64,000 bases of DNA from Sphingomonas sp. Leaf9 (lineage in GTDB: Bacteria > Pseudomonadota > Alphaproteobacteria > Sphingomonadales > Sphingomonadaceae): assembly GCF_001421355.1 (NCBI RefSeq), contig NZ_LMKC01000002.1, positions 245,720 to 309,719 on the forward strand. Reading direction: 5' to 3'. The position numbers and the translations under genes were made by a program. Shown here in pieces: positions 17,940-26,106 of this stretch. The notes below the pieces were generated by a model. It was given only the letters and a program-made list of their open reading frames with translations. It had not been told where the DNA came from and searched no databases. How positions within the stretch are numbered: the first letter of the stretch is position 1; the number at the start of each line of letters is the position of its first letter.

Positions 17940-18347
17940 CCTCTCAACCCTCCTGCTTTTCTCTTGCGACAAACTGTCCCAAAAAAACGACGATTGCAAA
18001 TTTCCGAAATGCAAAAATTCGGCGAATTTCAGTGTGATCGGGTTGTGCCTGATCGTGGCGGCGCGAAAATTGCTGCGGTGCAAAACGGGCCATGTGGAGG
18101 GGGATGTTCCAAAATGAGACATTCATCCCGTAGGCTGTTCGCAACTGCGATGTAGCGTTTGCCATCCACGGCGAGCCGAAAATATTTTTTCGGTTCGGTC
18201 AGGAAACTGTCAGAATCAGGGGTGATCGGCGATGTGCAGGGTCGCATCAGCGAGTCGGGCGCCGGATTTCCGATCTGCCGGCCGGAACCTTCTTAGGCCA
18301 CGAGCGTCCTGCGCTCCGTATTATTTTATCCGCGACAGGAGCAACCG
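17940..18347. other. AT-richer gap with no supported gene
   Basis: No convincing gene is seen on either strand. A 72-codon leftward frame (18029-18247) lacks a clear ribosome site. The stretch has a hairpin CCGAAAA-TATT-TTTTCGG near 18177-18194 and AT-rich blocks around 17980-18020, suitable for the promoter of the 36-residue membrane protein and that of the phasin-like gene. Confidence 0.5.
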
Positions 18348-18656
18348 ATGGCCGACACCGATTCGAATCCCGCCGCCGCCGCCAGCGAGCGGATGCGTGC
18401 CGCCGGCAGCGCGATGACCGAGCAGGGATCGCAGCTCGGCTTGGCCATCCTGTCGCAGGCGGAGGCGAATACGCAGGAGGCGTTTCGCGCCATGCGGGCG
18501 GCGGCACAGGCGAACGATGTCGCTGAAGTCATGCGCATCCAGTCGGACTATCTGCGCGACCAGGGTGCCCGGTCGATGGCGCAGGCACGCGAGGTCAGCG
18601 AGATGATCGCCCAGTTCGGTCGCAGCGCCGTCGGGCAGATGACCGGACGCGGCTGA
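18348..18656 (+). CDS. Phasin-like protein
   Basis: The 102-residue protein is mainly amphipathic helix rich in Ala, Gln and Met (QLGLAILSQAEANTQEAFRA and DVAEVMRIQSDYLRDQGARS), as in phasins that coat polyhydroxyalkanoate granules. The stretch VMRIQSDYLRDQ is close to the phasin_2 family. The ATG at 18348 follows GGAGCAACC. It lies 25 bases before modA on the same strand but is probably a separate unit. It could instead bind other hydrophobic surfaces. No PHA synthase is seen in the window. Confidence 0.7.
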   Translation: MADTDSNPAAAASERMRAAGSAMTEQGSQLGLAILSQAEANTQEAFRAMRAAAQANDVAEVMRIQSDYLRDQGARSMAQAREVSEMIAQFGRSAVGQMTGRG

Positions 18657-18681
18657 TCGCCGGCAACACACGGGGGGCGAG

Positions 18682-19440
18682 ATGATACGGCGGATATTGC
18701 TGCTGCTGGCGGGGCTGATGCTCGCCGGACCGGTGGTTGCGCAGCCGCGGCCGCCGATCGTGCTGGCGGCGGCGAGCCTGCAGGAATCGATGAACGCGGC
18801 GGCCGATGCCTGGGCGAAGCGCGGCCATATCCGCCCGACGCTGTCCTTTGCCGCCAGTTCGGCGCTGGCGCGACAGGCGGCGGCGGGAGCGCCCGCCGAC
18901 CTGTTCGTGTCGGCCGACGTCGAATGGATGGACGACCTCGACAAGCGCGGGCTGCTGGCCAACGGAAGCCGGGTCAACCTGCTCGGCAACCGGCTGGTGC
19001 TGGTCGCGCCGGTCGACAGCCGGGTGCGCGTGACGCTCAGGCCCGGTGTCGACCTGCGGCCGGCGCTGAACGGCGGGCGGCTGGCGATGGCCGATCCCGA
19101 TGCGGTGCCGGCGGGACGCTATGGCAAGGCGGCGCTGACCGCGCTGCGCGGCTGGGACGCGGTGGCGCCGTCGGTGGTGCGCGCGGAGAATGTCCGCGCC
19201 GCGCTGGCGCTGGTCGAGCGCGGTGCCGTGCCGCTCGGCATCGTCTATGCGACCGATGCGAAGGCGTCGGCAAAGGTCCGGGTCGTCGGCGTCTTTCCCG
19301 CCGCGAGCCATCCGCCGATCACCTATCCCATCGCCCGGCTGAAGGCGTCGCGGAATGTCGAGGGTGAGCGGTTCCGCCGGTTCCTGGTCAGCCCGGCGGG
19401 CCGCGCGATCTTTGTGCGATACGGATTCAGCCCACGCTGA
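18682..19440 (+). CDS. modA: Molybdate ABC transporter substrate-binding protein
   Basis: The 252-residue protein starts with a signal peptide (LLLLAGLMLAGPVVA) and has the ModA pattern: IVLAAASLQESMNAAADAWA, LSFAASSALARQ and GAPADLFVSADVEWMD bind the oxyanion. It captures molybdate in the periplasm. The ATG at 18682 fits a GGGGGCGAG ribosome site. Its stop overlaps the modB start by one base (TGATG), so translation is coupled. It is the first gene of modABC. Confidence 0.9.
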   Translation: MIRRILLLLAGLMLAGPVVAQPRPPIVLAAASLQESMNAAADAWAKRGHIRPTLSFAASSALARQAAAGAPADLFVSADVEWMDDLDKRGLLANGSRVNLLGNRLVLVAPVDSRVRVTLRPGVDLRPALNGGRLAMADPDAVPAGRYGKAALTALRGWDAVAPSVVRAENVRAALALVERGAVPLGIVYATDAKASAKVRVVGVFPAASHPPITYPIARLKASRNVEGERFRRFLVSPAGRAIFVRYGFSPR

Positions 19441-20129
19441 TGCCCGATGACGCCGAATGGGCGATCGTCCTGCTGTCGTTGAAGATCGGGGGCGTGGCGA
19501 TGCTGGTCGCGCTGCCGGTCGCCTATGCGCTGGCATGGATATTGGCGCGGGGGCGGTTTCCGGGGCGGGTGGTGCTGGACGGGATCGTCCACCTGCCGCT
19601 GGTGCTGCCGCCGGTCGTCACCGGGTGGCTGTTGCTGCTGGCGTTTGCGCCGACCGGGCCGATCGGCCGCTGGCTGGAGACGTGGTTCGGCGTCAGCGTG
19701 CTGTTCCGCTGGAGCGGGGCGGCGATCGCGGCGGCGGTGATGGCATTGCCGCTGATGGTCCGCGCGATCCGCCTGTCGATCGAGGGCGTCGACCGGCGGC
19801 TGGAAAGCGTCGCGCGGACGCTGGGCGCCAGCCGGGCGCGGGTGTTCTGGAGCGTGACCGCGCCGCTCAGCCTGCCGGGCGTGCTGGCGGGCATGGTGCT
19901 GGGGTTCGCGCGGGCGCTGGGCGAATTCGGCGCGACGATCACCTTCGTCTCCAACGTGCCGGGCGAGACCGCGACGCTGCCGCTCGCCATTTATAGCGCG
20001 TTGCAGGTGCCGGGCGGCGAGACGAGCGTGGTGCGGCTGGCGGGCATGTCGGTCGCGCTGTCGCTCATCGCGCTGGTCGCGTCCGAATGGCTGGTGCGGC
20101 GTGGCGGGCGGAGGGTCCATGTCCTTTGA
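19440..20129 (+). CDS. modB: Molybdate ABC transporter permease
   Basis: The 229-residue protein has about five membrane spans and the EAA-type loop that docks to ModC: ARTLGASRARVFWSVTAPLS, followed by GVLAGMVLGFARALGEFGAT. These are standard for ModB. It forms the inner-membrane channel with ModC as ATPase. It overlaps modC by 11 bases. Confidence 0.92.
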   Translation: MPDDAEWAIVLLSLKIGGVAMLVALPVAYALAWILARGRFPGRVVLDGIVHLPLVLPPVVTGWLLLLAFAPTGPIGRWLETWFGVSVLFRWSGAAIAAAVMALPLMVRAIRLSIEGVDRRLESVARTLGASRARVFWSVTAPLSLPGVLAGMVLGFARALGEFGATITFVSNVPGETATLPLAIYSALQVPGGETSVVRLAGMSVALSLIALVASEWLVRRGGRRVHVL

Positions 20130-20739
20130 CATCGACGTAACCGTCCGGCTGGGCGAGGCGGTGGTCGGCGCGGTGGTGCCCGATGACGGACGCGACAATG
20201 GGCTGACGGTGCTGTTCGGCCCGTCGGGCGTGGGCAAGTCGAGCGTGCTGAACATGGTCGCCGGATTGCTGCGGCCGGCGGCGGGCCATGTCCGGGTCGG
20301 TGGCGTCACGCTGTTCGATGCGGCGGCGGGGATCGACGTGTCGGTGCCCGATCGCCGGGCCGGTTACGTGTTCCAGGCGCCGCGCCTGTTCCCGCATCGC
20401 CGGGTCGCGGCCAATCTGCGCTATGGCATGGGGCGGGGCGAGCCGCCGATCGGCTTTGACGACATGGTGGCGTTGCTGGGGCTGGGCGGGTTGCTCGACC
20501 GCTGGCCGGCCACCTTGTCGGGGGGCGAGGCGAAGCGGGTGGCGATCGGGCGGGCGCTGCTGTCGGGCGCGCGGTTTCTGTTGATGGACGAGCCGCTGTC
20601 CTCGCTCGACCGGGCGCGGCGCGAAGAGGTAATGGCGACGATCGAGCGGCTGCGCGACGCGCTGCGCCTGCCGATCTTGTATGTGACGCACGATGCGGCG
20701 GAGGCGGAGCGGCTGGCGACGCGGATCGTCGCGATGTGA
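20119..20739 (+). CDS. modC: Molybdate ABC transporter ATPase, short form without TOBE domain
   Basis: The protein (206 residues from ATG 20119) has Walker A GPSGVGKSS, the signature LSGGEAKRVAIGRALL and Walker B FLLMDEPLSSLD, followed by the His-switch YVTHDAAEAE. It powers molybdate import with ModB. Most ModC proteins are about 350 residues and carry a C-terminal molybdate-sensing TOBE/MOP domain; here the protein stops after the ATPase domain. The start at 20119 follows GAGGG and gives the MSFDIDVTVRL opening; it lies inside the last codons of modB. Confidence 0.9.
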   Translation: MSFDIDVTVRLGEAVVGAVVPDDGRDNGLTVLFGPSGVGKSSVLNMVAGLLRPAAGHVRVGGVTLFDAAAGIDVSVPDRRAGYVFQAPRLFPHRRVAANLRYGMGRGEPPIGFDDMVALLGLGGLLDRWPATLSGGEAKRVAIGRALLSGARFLLMDEPLSSLDRARREEVMATIERLRDALRLPILYVTHDAAEAERLATRIVAM

Positions 20740-20797
20740 CCATCCTTCCGCCGCAATCCGCAGGTGATGTTGCACCCGTAACGATCGGGAGTGTGCG

Positions 20798-21499
20798 ATG
20801 CGGATGGCGATGGTGGGCGTGGCGATGGTGATGGCGGCTCCGGCAATGGCGCAGGAGGTCGAACCGGATGGTCCCGACATCGTGGTCACCGCCGGCAAGC
20901 CGCTGAAGCTGGATGCGAAGGTGCTGCGCGCCGGGCAGCGCCGCTTTGCCGGGGATCGCAGCGAACTGGCCCCGAACGGTGCGCTGCGGTTCGAACTGTG
21001 GCGCGGCAGCAGCCGAATTCCCGCGGCGACGATCCCGATCACGCTGCGCAACGATGCCGGACAGGCTATGCCGGTGGCGGTCGACGGCGATGGGCGGATC
21101 GCGTTCGGCGAACTGCCGAAAGGGCGGTGGTTCCTGACCGCGCCCGCGCAGTCGCAAGGCATGTCGTTGCGGCCGATCGTGCTGTCGACGGGCACGACGC
21201 CGACCGACCGACGGCTGGGCGACCTGCGGCTGCAATGCCGGGTGATGCTGTCGATGGCGAAGGCGCAGGCGTCGTTGTTGGCGATGCCGCTGATGGGGTT
21301 GCTCGATGCGATCGGCGGGTGCGAGAGCAAGCGGGTGCATATGTACCACCGCGCCGAACAGCCGCTGGCCAGTGCCACCGCGCTGGCCCCGGCCGGCGCA
21401 CAGGCGCTGGAGATTTCCAAGCGCGGCAATGCCTATCTGGCGCCGCTCAACGACCCGGCGATGGGCAACGACGTGCGGGTGAAGATCGCCTATCGCTGA
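20798..21499 (+). CDS. Exported protein of unknown function
   Basis: The 233-residue product has a signal peptide ending in APAMAQ and then a region with VVTAGKPLKLDAKVLRAGQR. A cysteine (Cys149) in LRLQCRVMLSM and a second in IGGCESKRVHMY may form a disulfide. The C-terminus NPAMGNDVRVKIAYR-like end is basic. I recognise no named domain. It follows modC by 58 bases, but a promoter of its own is likely. It ends facing the L/M/C-like genes and overlaps the last of them by about 10 bases at the 3' ends. Confidence 0.6.
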   Translation: MRMAMVGVAMVMAAPAMAQEVEPDGPDIVVTAGKPLKLDAKVLRAGQRRFAGDRSELAPNGALRFELWRGSSRIPAATIPITLRNDAGQAMPVAVDGDGRIAFGELPKGRWFLTAPAQSQGMSLRPIVLSTGTTPTDRRLGDLRLQCRVMLSMAKAQASLLAMPLMGLLDAIGGCESKRVHMYHRAEQPLASATALAPAGAQALEISKRGNAYLAPLNDPAMGNDVRVKIAYR

Positions 21500-21909
21500 T
21501 CGTCGCTGCCGGGCATCGGCACCCGTGCGCTTTGCCCGCCACGGGTGAAATAGGCAGCGTCGATGGCGAGGCTGCGGAGCTGCCAGCCATCGATGCTGTC
21601 GCCGGGGGACAGGGTGCGGGTGCCGTCGCTGCCGCGCACCAGCGCCACCGCGTCGCGGCCGAGCCGGCCGACGACGCCGAGCAGCTGCGGCGCATCGGCG
21701 GGGAGCGCGTCGGCGGCGGGCGGGGCGAAGAGCGTGCGGGCAAAGGCGGCGCGCAGCGGCGGCGGCGCGGCCGGCGCGGCGAGCGGAGGCGTAGCGACCG
21801 GCGTGACCGTTGCCGATGCCGGTTCGCGCAGCAGCCACGGCGGCACCGCCAGCGCGACCAACACCGCGCCGGCCAGCAGCGCGTGTTGGCGCAGGCTCAG
21901 CCCCGCCAT
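21490..21909 (-). CDS. GspC-like inner-membrane protein with HR domain, short
   Basis: The 139-residue protein has one N-terminal membrane segment (HALLAGAVLVALAVPPWLL), a proline/alanine-rich linker, and a small domain with AAFARTLFAPP, PQLLGVVGRLGRDAVALVRG and LSPGDSIDGWQL. This is the pattern of the HR domain of GspC or PilP, the part that meets the secretin. It lacks the C-terminal PDZ domain of the main GspC at 30029. It overlaps the GspM-like gene by 13 bases and forms the last member of a three-gene unit. Confidence 0.65.
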   Translation of the reverse strand: MAGLSLRQHALLAGAVLVALAVPPWLLREPASATVTPVATPPLAAPAAPPPLRAAFARTLFAPPAADALPADAPQLLGVVGRLGRDAVALVRGSDGTRTLSPGDSIDGWQLRSLAIDAAYFTRGGQSARVPMPGSDDQR

Positions 21910-22346
21910 GGTGCCACCAGCGTCGCGTCGAGCCGCACGCCGCCGGGTGCGGCGGTCAGCCGCCATGCCCGCGCCCGGATGGCGGGGCGTGCGCGCTCCA
22001 GCGTGTCGGCAAAGGCGACGACAGCCTTTTCGGTGCCCGACGCGCGCAGCGTCAGGACGGTGAGCGGTGCCGGGGCGGCGGGATCGGGGGCGAGGGTTTC
22101 GACCAGCACCCCGCCGCGCGCGGCATCGGCGCGCACCCGCGCGGTCAGGCGCGCGCGGGCGTCGGCGGCATTGTCGGCGGGAAAGGCGGCGTCGGCGGTG
22201 GCGAGCGGCGGGACGGTTGCGCTCGCCTCGACCCCGGCGGCATCGCGCGCGGCACGGGCGGCGGCAAGATCGCCGAGTGCGTTACAGGCGGGGATCGCCA
22301 GCAGCGCGGCGACGCCGCACGCGATCAGCGGCAGGCGCGGGGTCAC
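21897..22346 (-). CDS. GspM-like inner-membrane protein
   Basis: The 149-residue protein starts with GTG 22346, which overlaps the stop of the previous gene. It has one membrane segment (LPLIACGVAALLAIPAC) and a periplasmic ferredoxin-like part with LTVLTLRASGTEKAVVAFAD, as in GspM or PilO. Such proteins join GspL to the pseudopilus platform. It is too divergent to be sure of its exact role. It belongs to the L/M/C-like unit near PhoX. Confidence 0.62.
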   Translation of the reverse strand: MTPRLPLIACGVAALLAIPACNALGDLAAARAARDAAGVEASATVPPLATADAAFPADNAADARARLTARVRADAARGGVLVETLAPDPAAPAPLTVLTLRASGTEKAVVAFADTLERARPAIRARAWRLTAAPGGVRLDATLVAPWRG

Positions 22347-22885
22347 CGCCGCTGCTCCAGCGTGACGCGCATCCGCCCGTCGCCATCGGTCCGCGCCTGC
22401 GCCGTCGCGCGCAGGCCGGGCAGCGCCGCGACTACGCGGTCGGGATCGGGGGCGACGACCTCCATCGACACATCGCCCGCGCCGTCGCGCTCGACCCGCA
22501 GCAGCGCGGCATCCTTTGGCAGATCGCGGGCGGTTGCTTCGAGCGTGGTGCCGAGCGTCGGCAGGCGCCATGCCTGTTGCAGCAGGACGCGGGCACGCTG
22601 TGCCGCCGCCTGTTCCGCGATCCGCGGCGCGGTACGGCGGGCGATGGCGCGGCCCTCCTCCTGCGCGCGGGCGGTCAGCACGGCGGCACCGCCCCACGTC
22701 AGCAGCGGCGTGGCGAGGATCGCGGCGGCCAGCAGCAGCGATGCCCGGTCGATCGGCGCGCGGGGCGGAGTGGGTGCCGGGGGCGGGGCGGGCGGGCGAT
22801 CCCGCCGGGCGGCGTCCACCGCCCGGTCGAACAGGCTGGGCCGGATCGGCGCGCTGTCATTGGCGGGGCGGGGGTCGGCGGCCAT
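22343..22885 (-). CDS. GspL C-terminal/PilN-like inner-membrane protein
   Basis: The 180-residue protein has a proline-rich cytosolic start (RPPAPPPAPTPPRAPIDRAS), one membrane segment and a periplasmic domain with LGTTLEATARDLPKDAALLR and MEVVAPDPDRVVAALPGL. This is the pattern of the GspL C-terminal half. The actin-like cytosolic half that binds GspE is missing, so it cannot recruit the ATPase in the usual way. It is divergent from PhoX and is the first gene of the L/M/C-like unit. ATG 22885 is used. Confidence 0.62.
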   Translation of the reverse strand: MAADPRPANDSAPIRPSLFDRAVDAARRDRPPAPPPAPTPPRAPIDRASLLLAAAILATPLLTWGGAAVLTARAQEEGRAIARRTAPRIAEQAAAQRARVLLQQAWRLPTLGTTLEATARDLPKDAALLRVERDGAGDVSMEVVAPDPDRVVAALPGLRATAQARTDGDGRMRVTLEQRR

Positions 22886-23055
22886 CCCCGTTCCCTACGC
22901 CCGGCATCGGCGGGGGCACAAGCCAGTCATCGAACTGTCGTCGTTTCGCCATGCAGGCTTCATCGATCCGCAACCGCGCTGTCGCAGCGATGCGCCAACG
23001 AAGGGGACAGGGAGGGTGCCGGCGTGGCCGGTGTCCAGTTATGCGGGGAATTACA

Positions 23056-25578
23056 ATGGCGAACACCGACCTGACCATCGGTTATGACGATGGCGATATC
23101 GAAACCAACCCCAGCACCGGCCCCAGCCTGCAGGAACTGGTCGACCAGCGTTATTCGCGGCGCCAGGCACTGCGCGGCGGTGCGTCGACCGCGGCGGTCG
23201 CGGTGTTCGGCGGATCGCTGCTCGCGGCGTGCGACGACAAGGTGCAGGGCATCGACAATACGCCCCCGGTGGTCGGCGCCACGTCGAGCGGTGCGACCAG
23301 CGCGGGCCGCGTCGTCACGCTGACCGGCACCGCCACCGACGACAATGCGATCGTCACCCAGACCTTTACCCAGGTGTCGGGCCCGACCGTTGCGATTTCG
23401 AGCACGACGCCGGGCACCGCGACCTTCATCGCGCCCGCCGTGTCGGCCGCGACCAATGTCGTCATCCGCTATACCGCGACCGACGCGAAGGGTGCGGCGA
23501 GCAGCAGCGACATCACCGTCGCGGTATCGCCGCCGACGCTGGGCTTCGCCGCCGTCGCGCGCAGCCTCGCCGATATCGTGAGCGTGCCGTCGGGCTATAC
23601 CGCCAGCGTGCTCTATCGCCTGGGCGATCCGATCAACGCCGCGACGTCGGCGTTCGCCAATAACGGCACCGACACCGGCTATTCGGCGCGTGCGGGCGAT
23701 CACCATGACGGCATGAGCTATTTCGGGCTGGCCGCCAGCGCCAACACGCCGGACGCGAACAATTCGACGCGCGGCCTGCTGGTGATGAACCACGAGAATA
23801 TCTCCGAACAATATCTGCACATCAACGGGCAGACGGTGGTGAACGGCGCGCGGCCGACGTCGGAAGTCGTCAAGGAAATGGAATGCCACGGCGTGTCGGT
23901 GGTCGAGGTCACCCGGTCGTCGTCCACGCTGGCATGGAGCTATGTCCAGGGATCGTCGCTCAACCGCCGCATCACCCCCTATACCCCGACCGCATTCAGC
24001 GGCCCGGTGAAGGGTAGCCCACTACTGTTCACCGCCTATTCGCCCGATGGCACGACCGGGCGCGGCACGATCAACAACTGCGCCAACGGGCATATGCCGT
24101 GGGGCACGTACATGACCTGTGAGGAAAACTGGGCGGGTTATTTCCGGCGCGACACTGGCGACAACACGACCCGCACCGCGCTGGTCGGGGCCAAGTCGAC
24201 GCAGGCGTTCACCCGCTATGGCCTGTCGCAGCGCAGCGGCAATTACGGCTGGACCACGGCGGCCGAGGCGACGAGCGGCGCGACGCTGATCGGCAAGTTC
24301 AACGCGACGATCGACCCGACCAAGCCGGTCGGCGGCACCGGCGATTTCCGCAACGAACCGAACCAATATGGCTGGTGCGTCGAGATCGATCCCTATGACC
24401 CGACCTCGACCCCGCGCAAGCGCACGGCGCTTGGCCGCATGAACCACGAAGGCTGCTGTCCGGGGCGCGCCATCGCCGGGGTCAAGCCCGCCTTCTACAT
24501 GGGCGACGACGCGCAGAACGAATATATCTACAAGTTCGTGTCGAACACCGCGTGGAGCGAGGCGGATGCGACCGCCAGCAACCGGCTGGCCATTGGCGAC
24601 AAGTATCTCGATGCGGGTACGCTGTACGTCGCGAAGTTCAACGCCGACGGGTCGGGCGAGTGGATCGCGCTGGTGTTCGGGCAGAACGGGCTGACCGCGA
24701 CCAACAGCCTCTATCCCTTCGCCGATCAGGCCGATGTGCTGACCCACGCCCGCCTTGCCGGTGATGCGGTGGGTGCGACGCGGATGGACCGGCCGGAATG
24801 GACCGCGGTCAACCCGGCGACCGGCGAGATGTATTGCACGCTGACCAACAATTCGTCGCGTGCCCCCGCACAGGTCGATGCCGCCAACCCGCGGTCGTAT
24901 ATTGATCCGAAGGTCAACAGCACGTCGCGCTCGACCGGCAACGCCAACGGCCACATCATCCGCCTGCGCGAAGCCGGAGACACGACCGAGGCGACGCGCT
25001 TCGCATGGGACGTCTATGCGTTCGGGGCGGGGTCGGACCTTGATCCGACCAACATCAACCTGTCGGCGCTGGATGCGACCAACGACTTCTCCAGCCCCGA
25101 CGGGCTGTGGTTCGGCCGGCCGTCGAACGCCAGCGGACAGGTGACGCCGGTGCTGTGGATCCAGACCGACGACGGGGCGTACACCGACGTCACCAACTGC
25201 ATGATGCTGGCGGCGATGCCGGGTTCGGTCGGTGATGGCGGCACGCGCACCATCACCAATACCGGCGTGTCGGCGACCAGCACCGCGACGACCCGCATCG
25301 GCAAGGCACCGGGCACGGCGCTGCGCCGCTTCCTGGTCGGGCCGGTCCAGTGCGAGATCACCGGCATCGAATCGACGCCCGATGGCCGGTCGCTGTTCGT
25401 GAACATCCAGCATCCCGGCGAAGGCGGCAACGTCGCCGCGATCAGCAGCAACTGGCCGGCGCTGCCGACCAGCGGCAGCAGCGTGATTTCGGCCAGCGCC
25501 GCGGGCACGGCGGGCACCCGCCCCCGGTCGGCGACGATCGTCATCACCAAGAACGACGGCGGCGTGGTCGCGCTGTAG
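23056..25578 (+). CDS. PhoX-family (DUF839) Tat lipoprotein with an Ig-like insert
   Basis: The 840-residue product belongs to the PhoX/DUF839 family of Ca2+-dependent secreted phosphatases. Family blocks include RGLLVMNHENISEQYLHING, KEMECHGVSVVEV, MPWGTYMTCEENWAGYF and FSSPDGLWFGR. The N-terminus has a twin-arginine signal (SRRQALRGG, Arg35-Arg36) that runs straight into a lipobox LAAC with Cys59, so it is probably a Tat-exported lipoprotein. Asp60 follows the Cys, which in E. coli keeps lipoproteins in the inner membrane. An extra Ig-like domain (about residues 68-150) lies before the phosphatase part; most PhoX proteins are 580-680 residues and lack it. ATG 23056 follows GGGGAA. Confidence 0.84.
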   Translation: MANTDLTIGYDDGDIETNPSTGPSLQELVDQRYSRRQALRGGASTAAVAVFGGSLLAACDDKVQGIDNTPPVVGATSSGATSAGRVVTLTGTATDDNAIVTQTFTQVSGPTVAISSTTPGTATFIAPAVSAATNVVIRYTATDAKGAASSSDITVAVSPPTLGFAAVARSLADIVSVPSGYTASVLYRLGDPINAATSAFANNGTDTGYSARAGDHHDGMSYFGLAASANTPDANNSTRGLLVMNHENISEQYLHINGQTVVNGARPTSEVVKEMECHGVSVVEVTRSSSTLAWSYVQGSSLNRRITPYTPTAFSGPVKGSPLLFTAYSPDGTTGRGTINNCANGHMPWGTYMTCEENWAGYFRRDTGDNTTRTALVGAKSTQAFTRYGLSQRSGNYGWTTAAEATSGATLIGKFNATIDPTKPVGGTGDFRNEPNQYGWCVEIDPYDPTSTPRKRTALGRMNHEGCCPGRAIAGVKPAFYMGDDAQNEYIYKFVSNTAWSEADATASNRLAIGDKYLDAGTLYVAKFNADGSGEWIALVFGQNGLTATNSLYPFADQADVLTHARLAGDAVGATRMDRPEWTAVNPATGEMYCTLTNNSSRAPAQVDAANPRSYIDPKVNSTSRSTGNANGHIIRLREAGDTTEATRFAWDVYAFGAGSDLDPTNINLSALDATNDFSSPDGLWFGRPSNASGQVTPVLWIQTDDGAYTDVTNCMMLAAMPGSVGDGGTRTITNTGVSATSTATTRIGKAPGTALRRFLVGPVQCEITGIESTPDGRSLFVNIQHPGEGGNVAAISSNWPALPTSGSSVISASAAGTAGTRPRSATIVITKNDGGVVAL

Positions 25579-25603
25579 GCGCGGCACCCTGCCAATGGCG
25601 GAG

Positions 25604-25636
25604 CGGGCGGTGGTCGAACGACCGCCGCCCGTTTTG
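25604..25636 (+). terminator. Terminator after the PhoX-family gene
   Basis: CGGGCGGTGGTC and GACCGCCGCCCG (25604-25631, one G-T pair) form a GC-rich hairpin with a GAAC loop, followed by TTTT. It ends 26 bases after the stop codon. Confidence 0.72.
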
Positions 25637-25639
25637 CGT

Positions 25640-25692
25640 CCAAAGTTCACGAAGTTCACACTCGTGGCGCGTTTTGCGCAACGTCGTTGGTG
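25640..25692. repeat. CCAAAGTTCAC repeat, copy 2
   Basis: CCAAAGTTCACGAAGTTCAC opens a block matching 13510-13560. It lies directly after the terminator of the PhoX-family gene, as the first copy lies after gspK. Confidence 0.65.
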
Positions 25693-25774
25693 GTTGGTTC
25701 GGGCGGGCTGCGCGAGCAGTGCAGCCACCTTGCCAGCGGGATGGCCTGTAGGACAGCACTTCTCGTTGACTCTT

Positions 25775-25795
25775 AAATCTACATATGTTTGATTT
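25775..25795. promoter_or_regulatory. Palindromic site before the PadR gene
   Basis: AAATC and GATTT flank ACATATGT (25781-25788), a perfect 8-bp palindrome of the ATGT/ACAT type bound by many PadR regulators. It lies six bases before the padR-like start and just after TTGACT (25766-25771), which could be a -35. Autoregulation is likely but inferred. Confidence 0.5.
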
Positions 25796-25800
25796 GTGCC

Positions 25801-26106
25801 ATGGTGCGCGAACGAGGCCCTTCGAAACAGATGATCGCGCTGCTGCGGCTTCTGTCGGAGCGGCCGCAGGAATGGCGGCATGGCTATGACCTGATGAAGC
25901 AGGCCGGGCTGTTGTCGGGCACGCTGTACCCGCTGCTGATGCGGATGGGGGATCAGGGGCTGGTCGAGGCGCAGTGGCAGGAGCCGACCCGGCCGGGACG
26001 CCCGCCGCGCCATGCCTATCGCCTGACCGGGGCAGGACTGGCGCTGGCGCGGTCGATCGCGATCGATGCGCCCGATGGCGATCCGTCCGGCGCGGTGCCG
26101 GCGTGA
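25801..26106 (+). CDS. PadR family transcriptional regulator
   Basis: The 101-residue protein is a short PadR winged helix: WRHGYDLMKQAGLLSGTLYP is the recognition helix region and HAYRLTGAGLALA is the wing/helix end. PadR proteins repress an adjacent gene until a ligand binds. The next gene overlaps its stop (GTGA) and encodes a membrane protein, a frequent PadR partner. ATG 25801 is used; an in-frame TTG at 25789 is less likely as it lies within the palindromic site. The ligand is unknown. Confidence 0.8.
   Translation: MVRERGPSKQMIALLRLLSERPQEWRHGYDLMKQAGLLSGTLYPLLMRMGDQGLVEAQWQEPTRPGRPPRHAYRLTGAGLALARSIAIDAPDGDPSGAVPA

Noticed and set aside
18029..18247. 72-codon leftward frame in the gap before the phasin-like gene
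   Set aside because: No ribosome site or recognisable motif, and the composition looks non-coding. Left as a gap.
22930..22990. CTGTCG repeats before the PhoX-family gene that could be a Pho box
   Set aside because: Two CTGTCG copies exist but are about 44 bases apart, not 11, and the flanks do not match the Pho box pattern.
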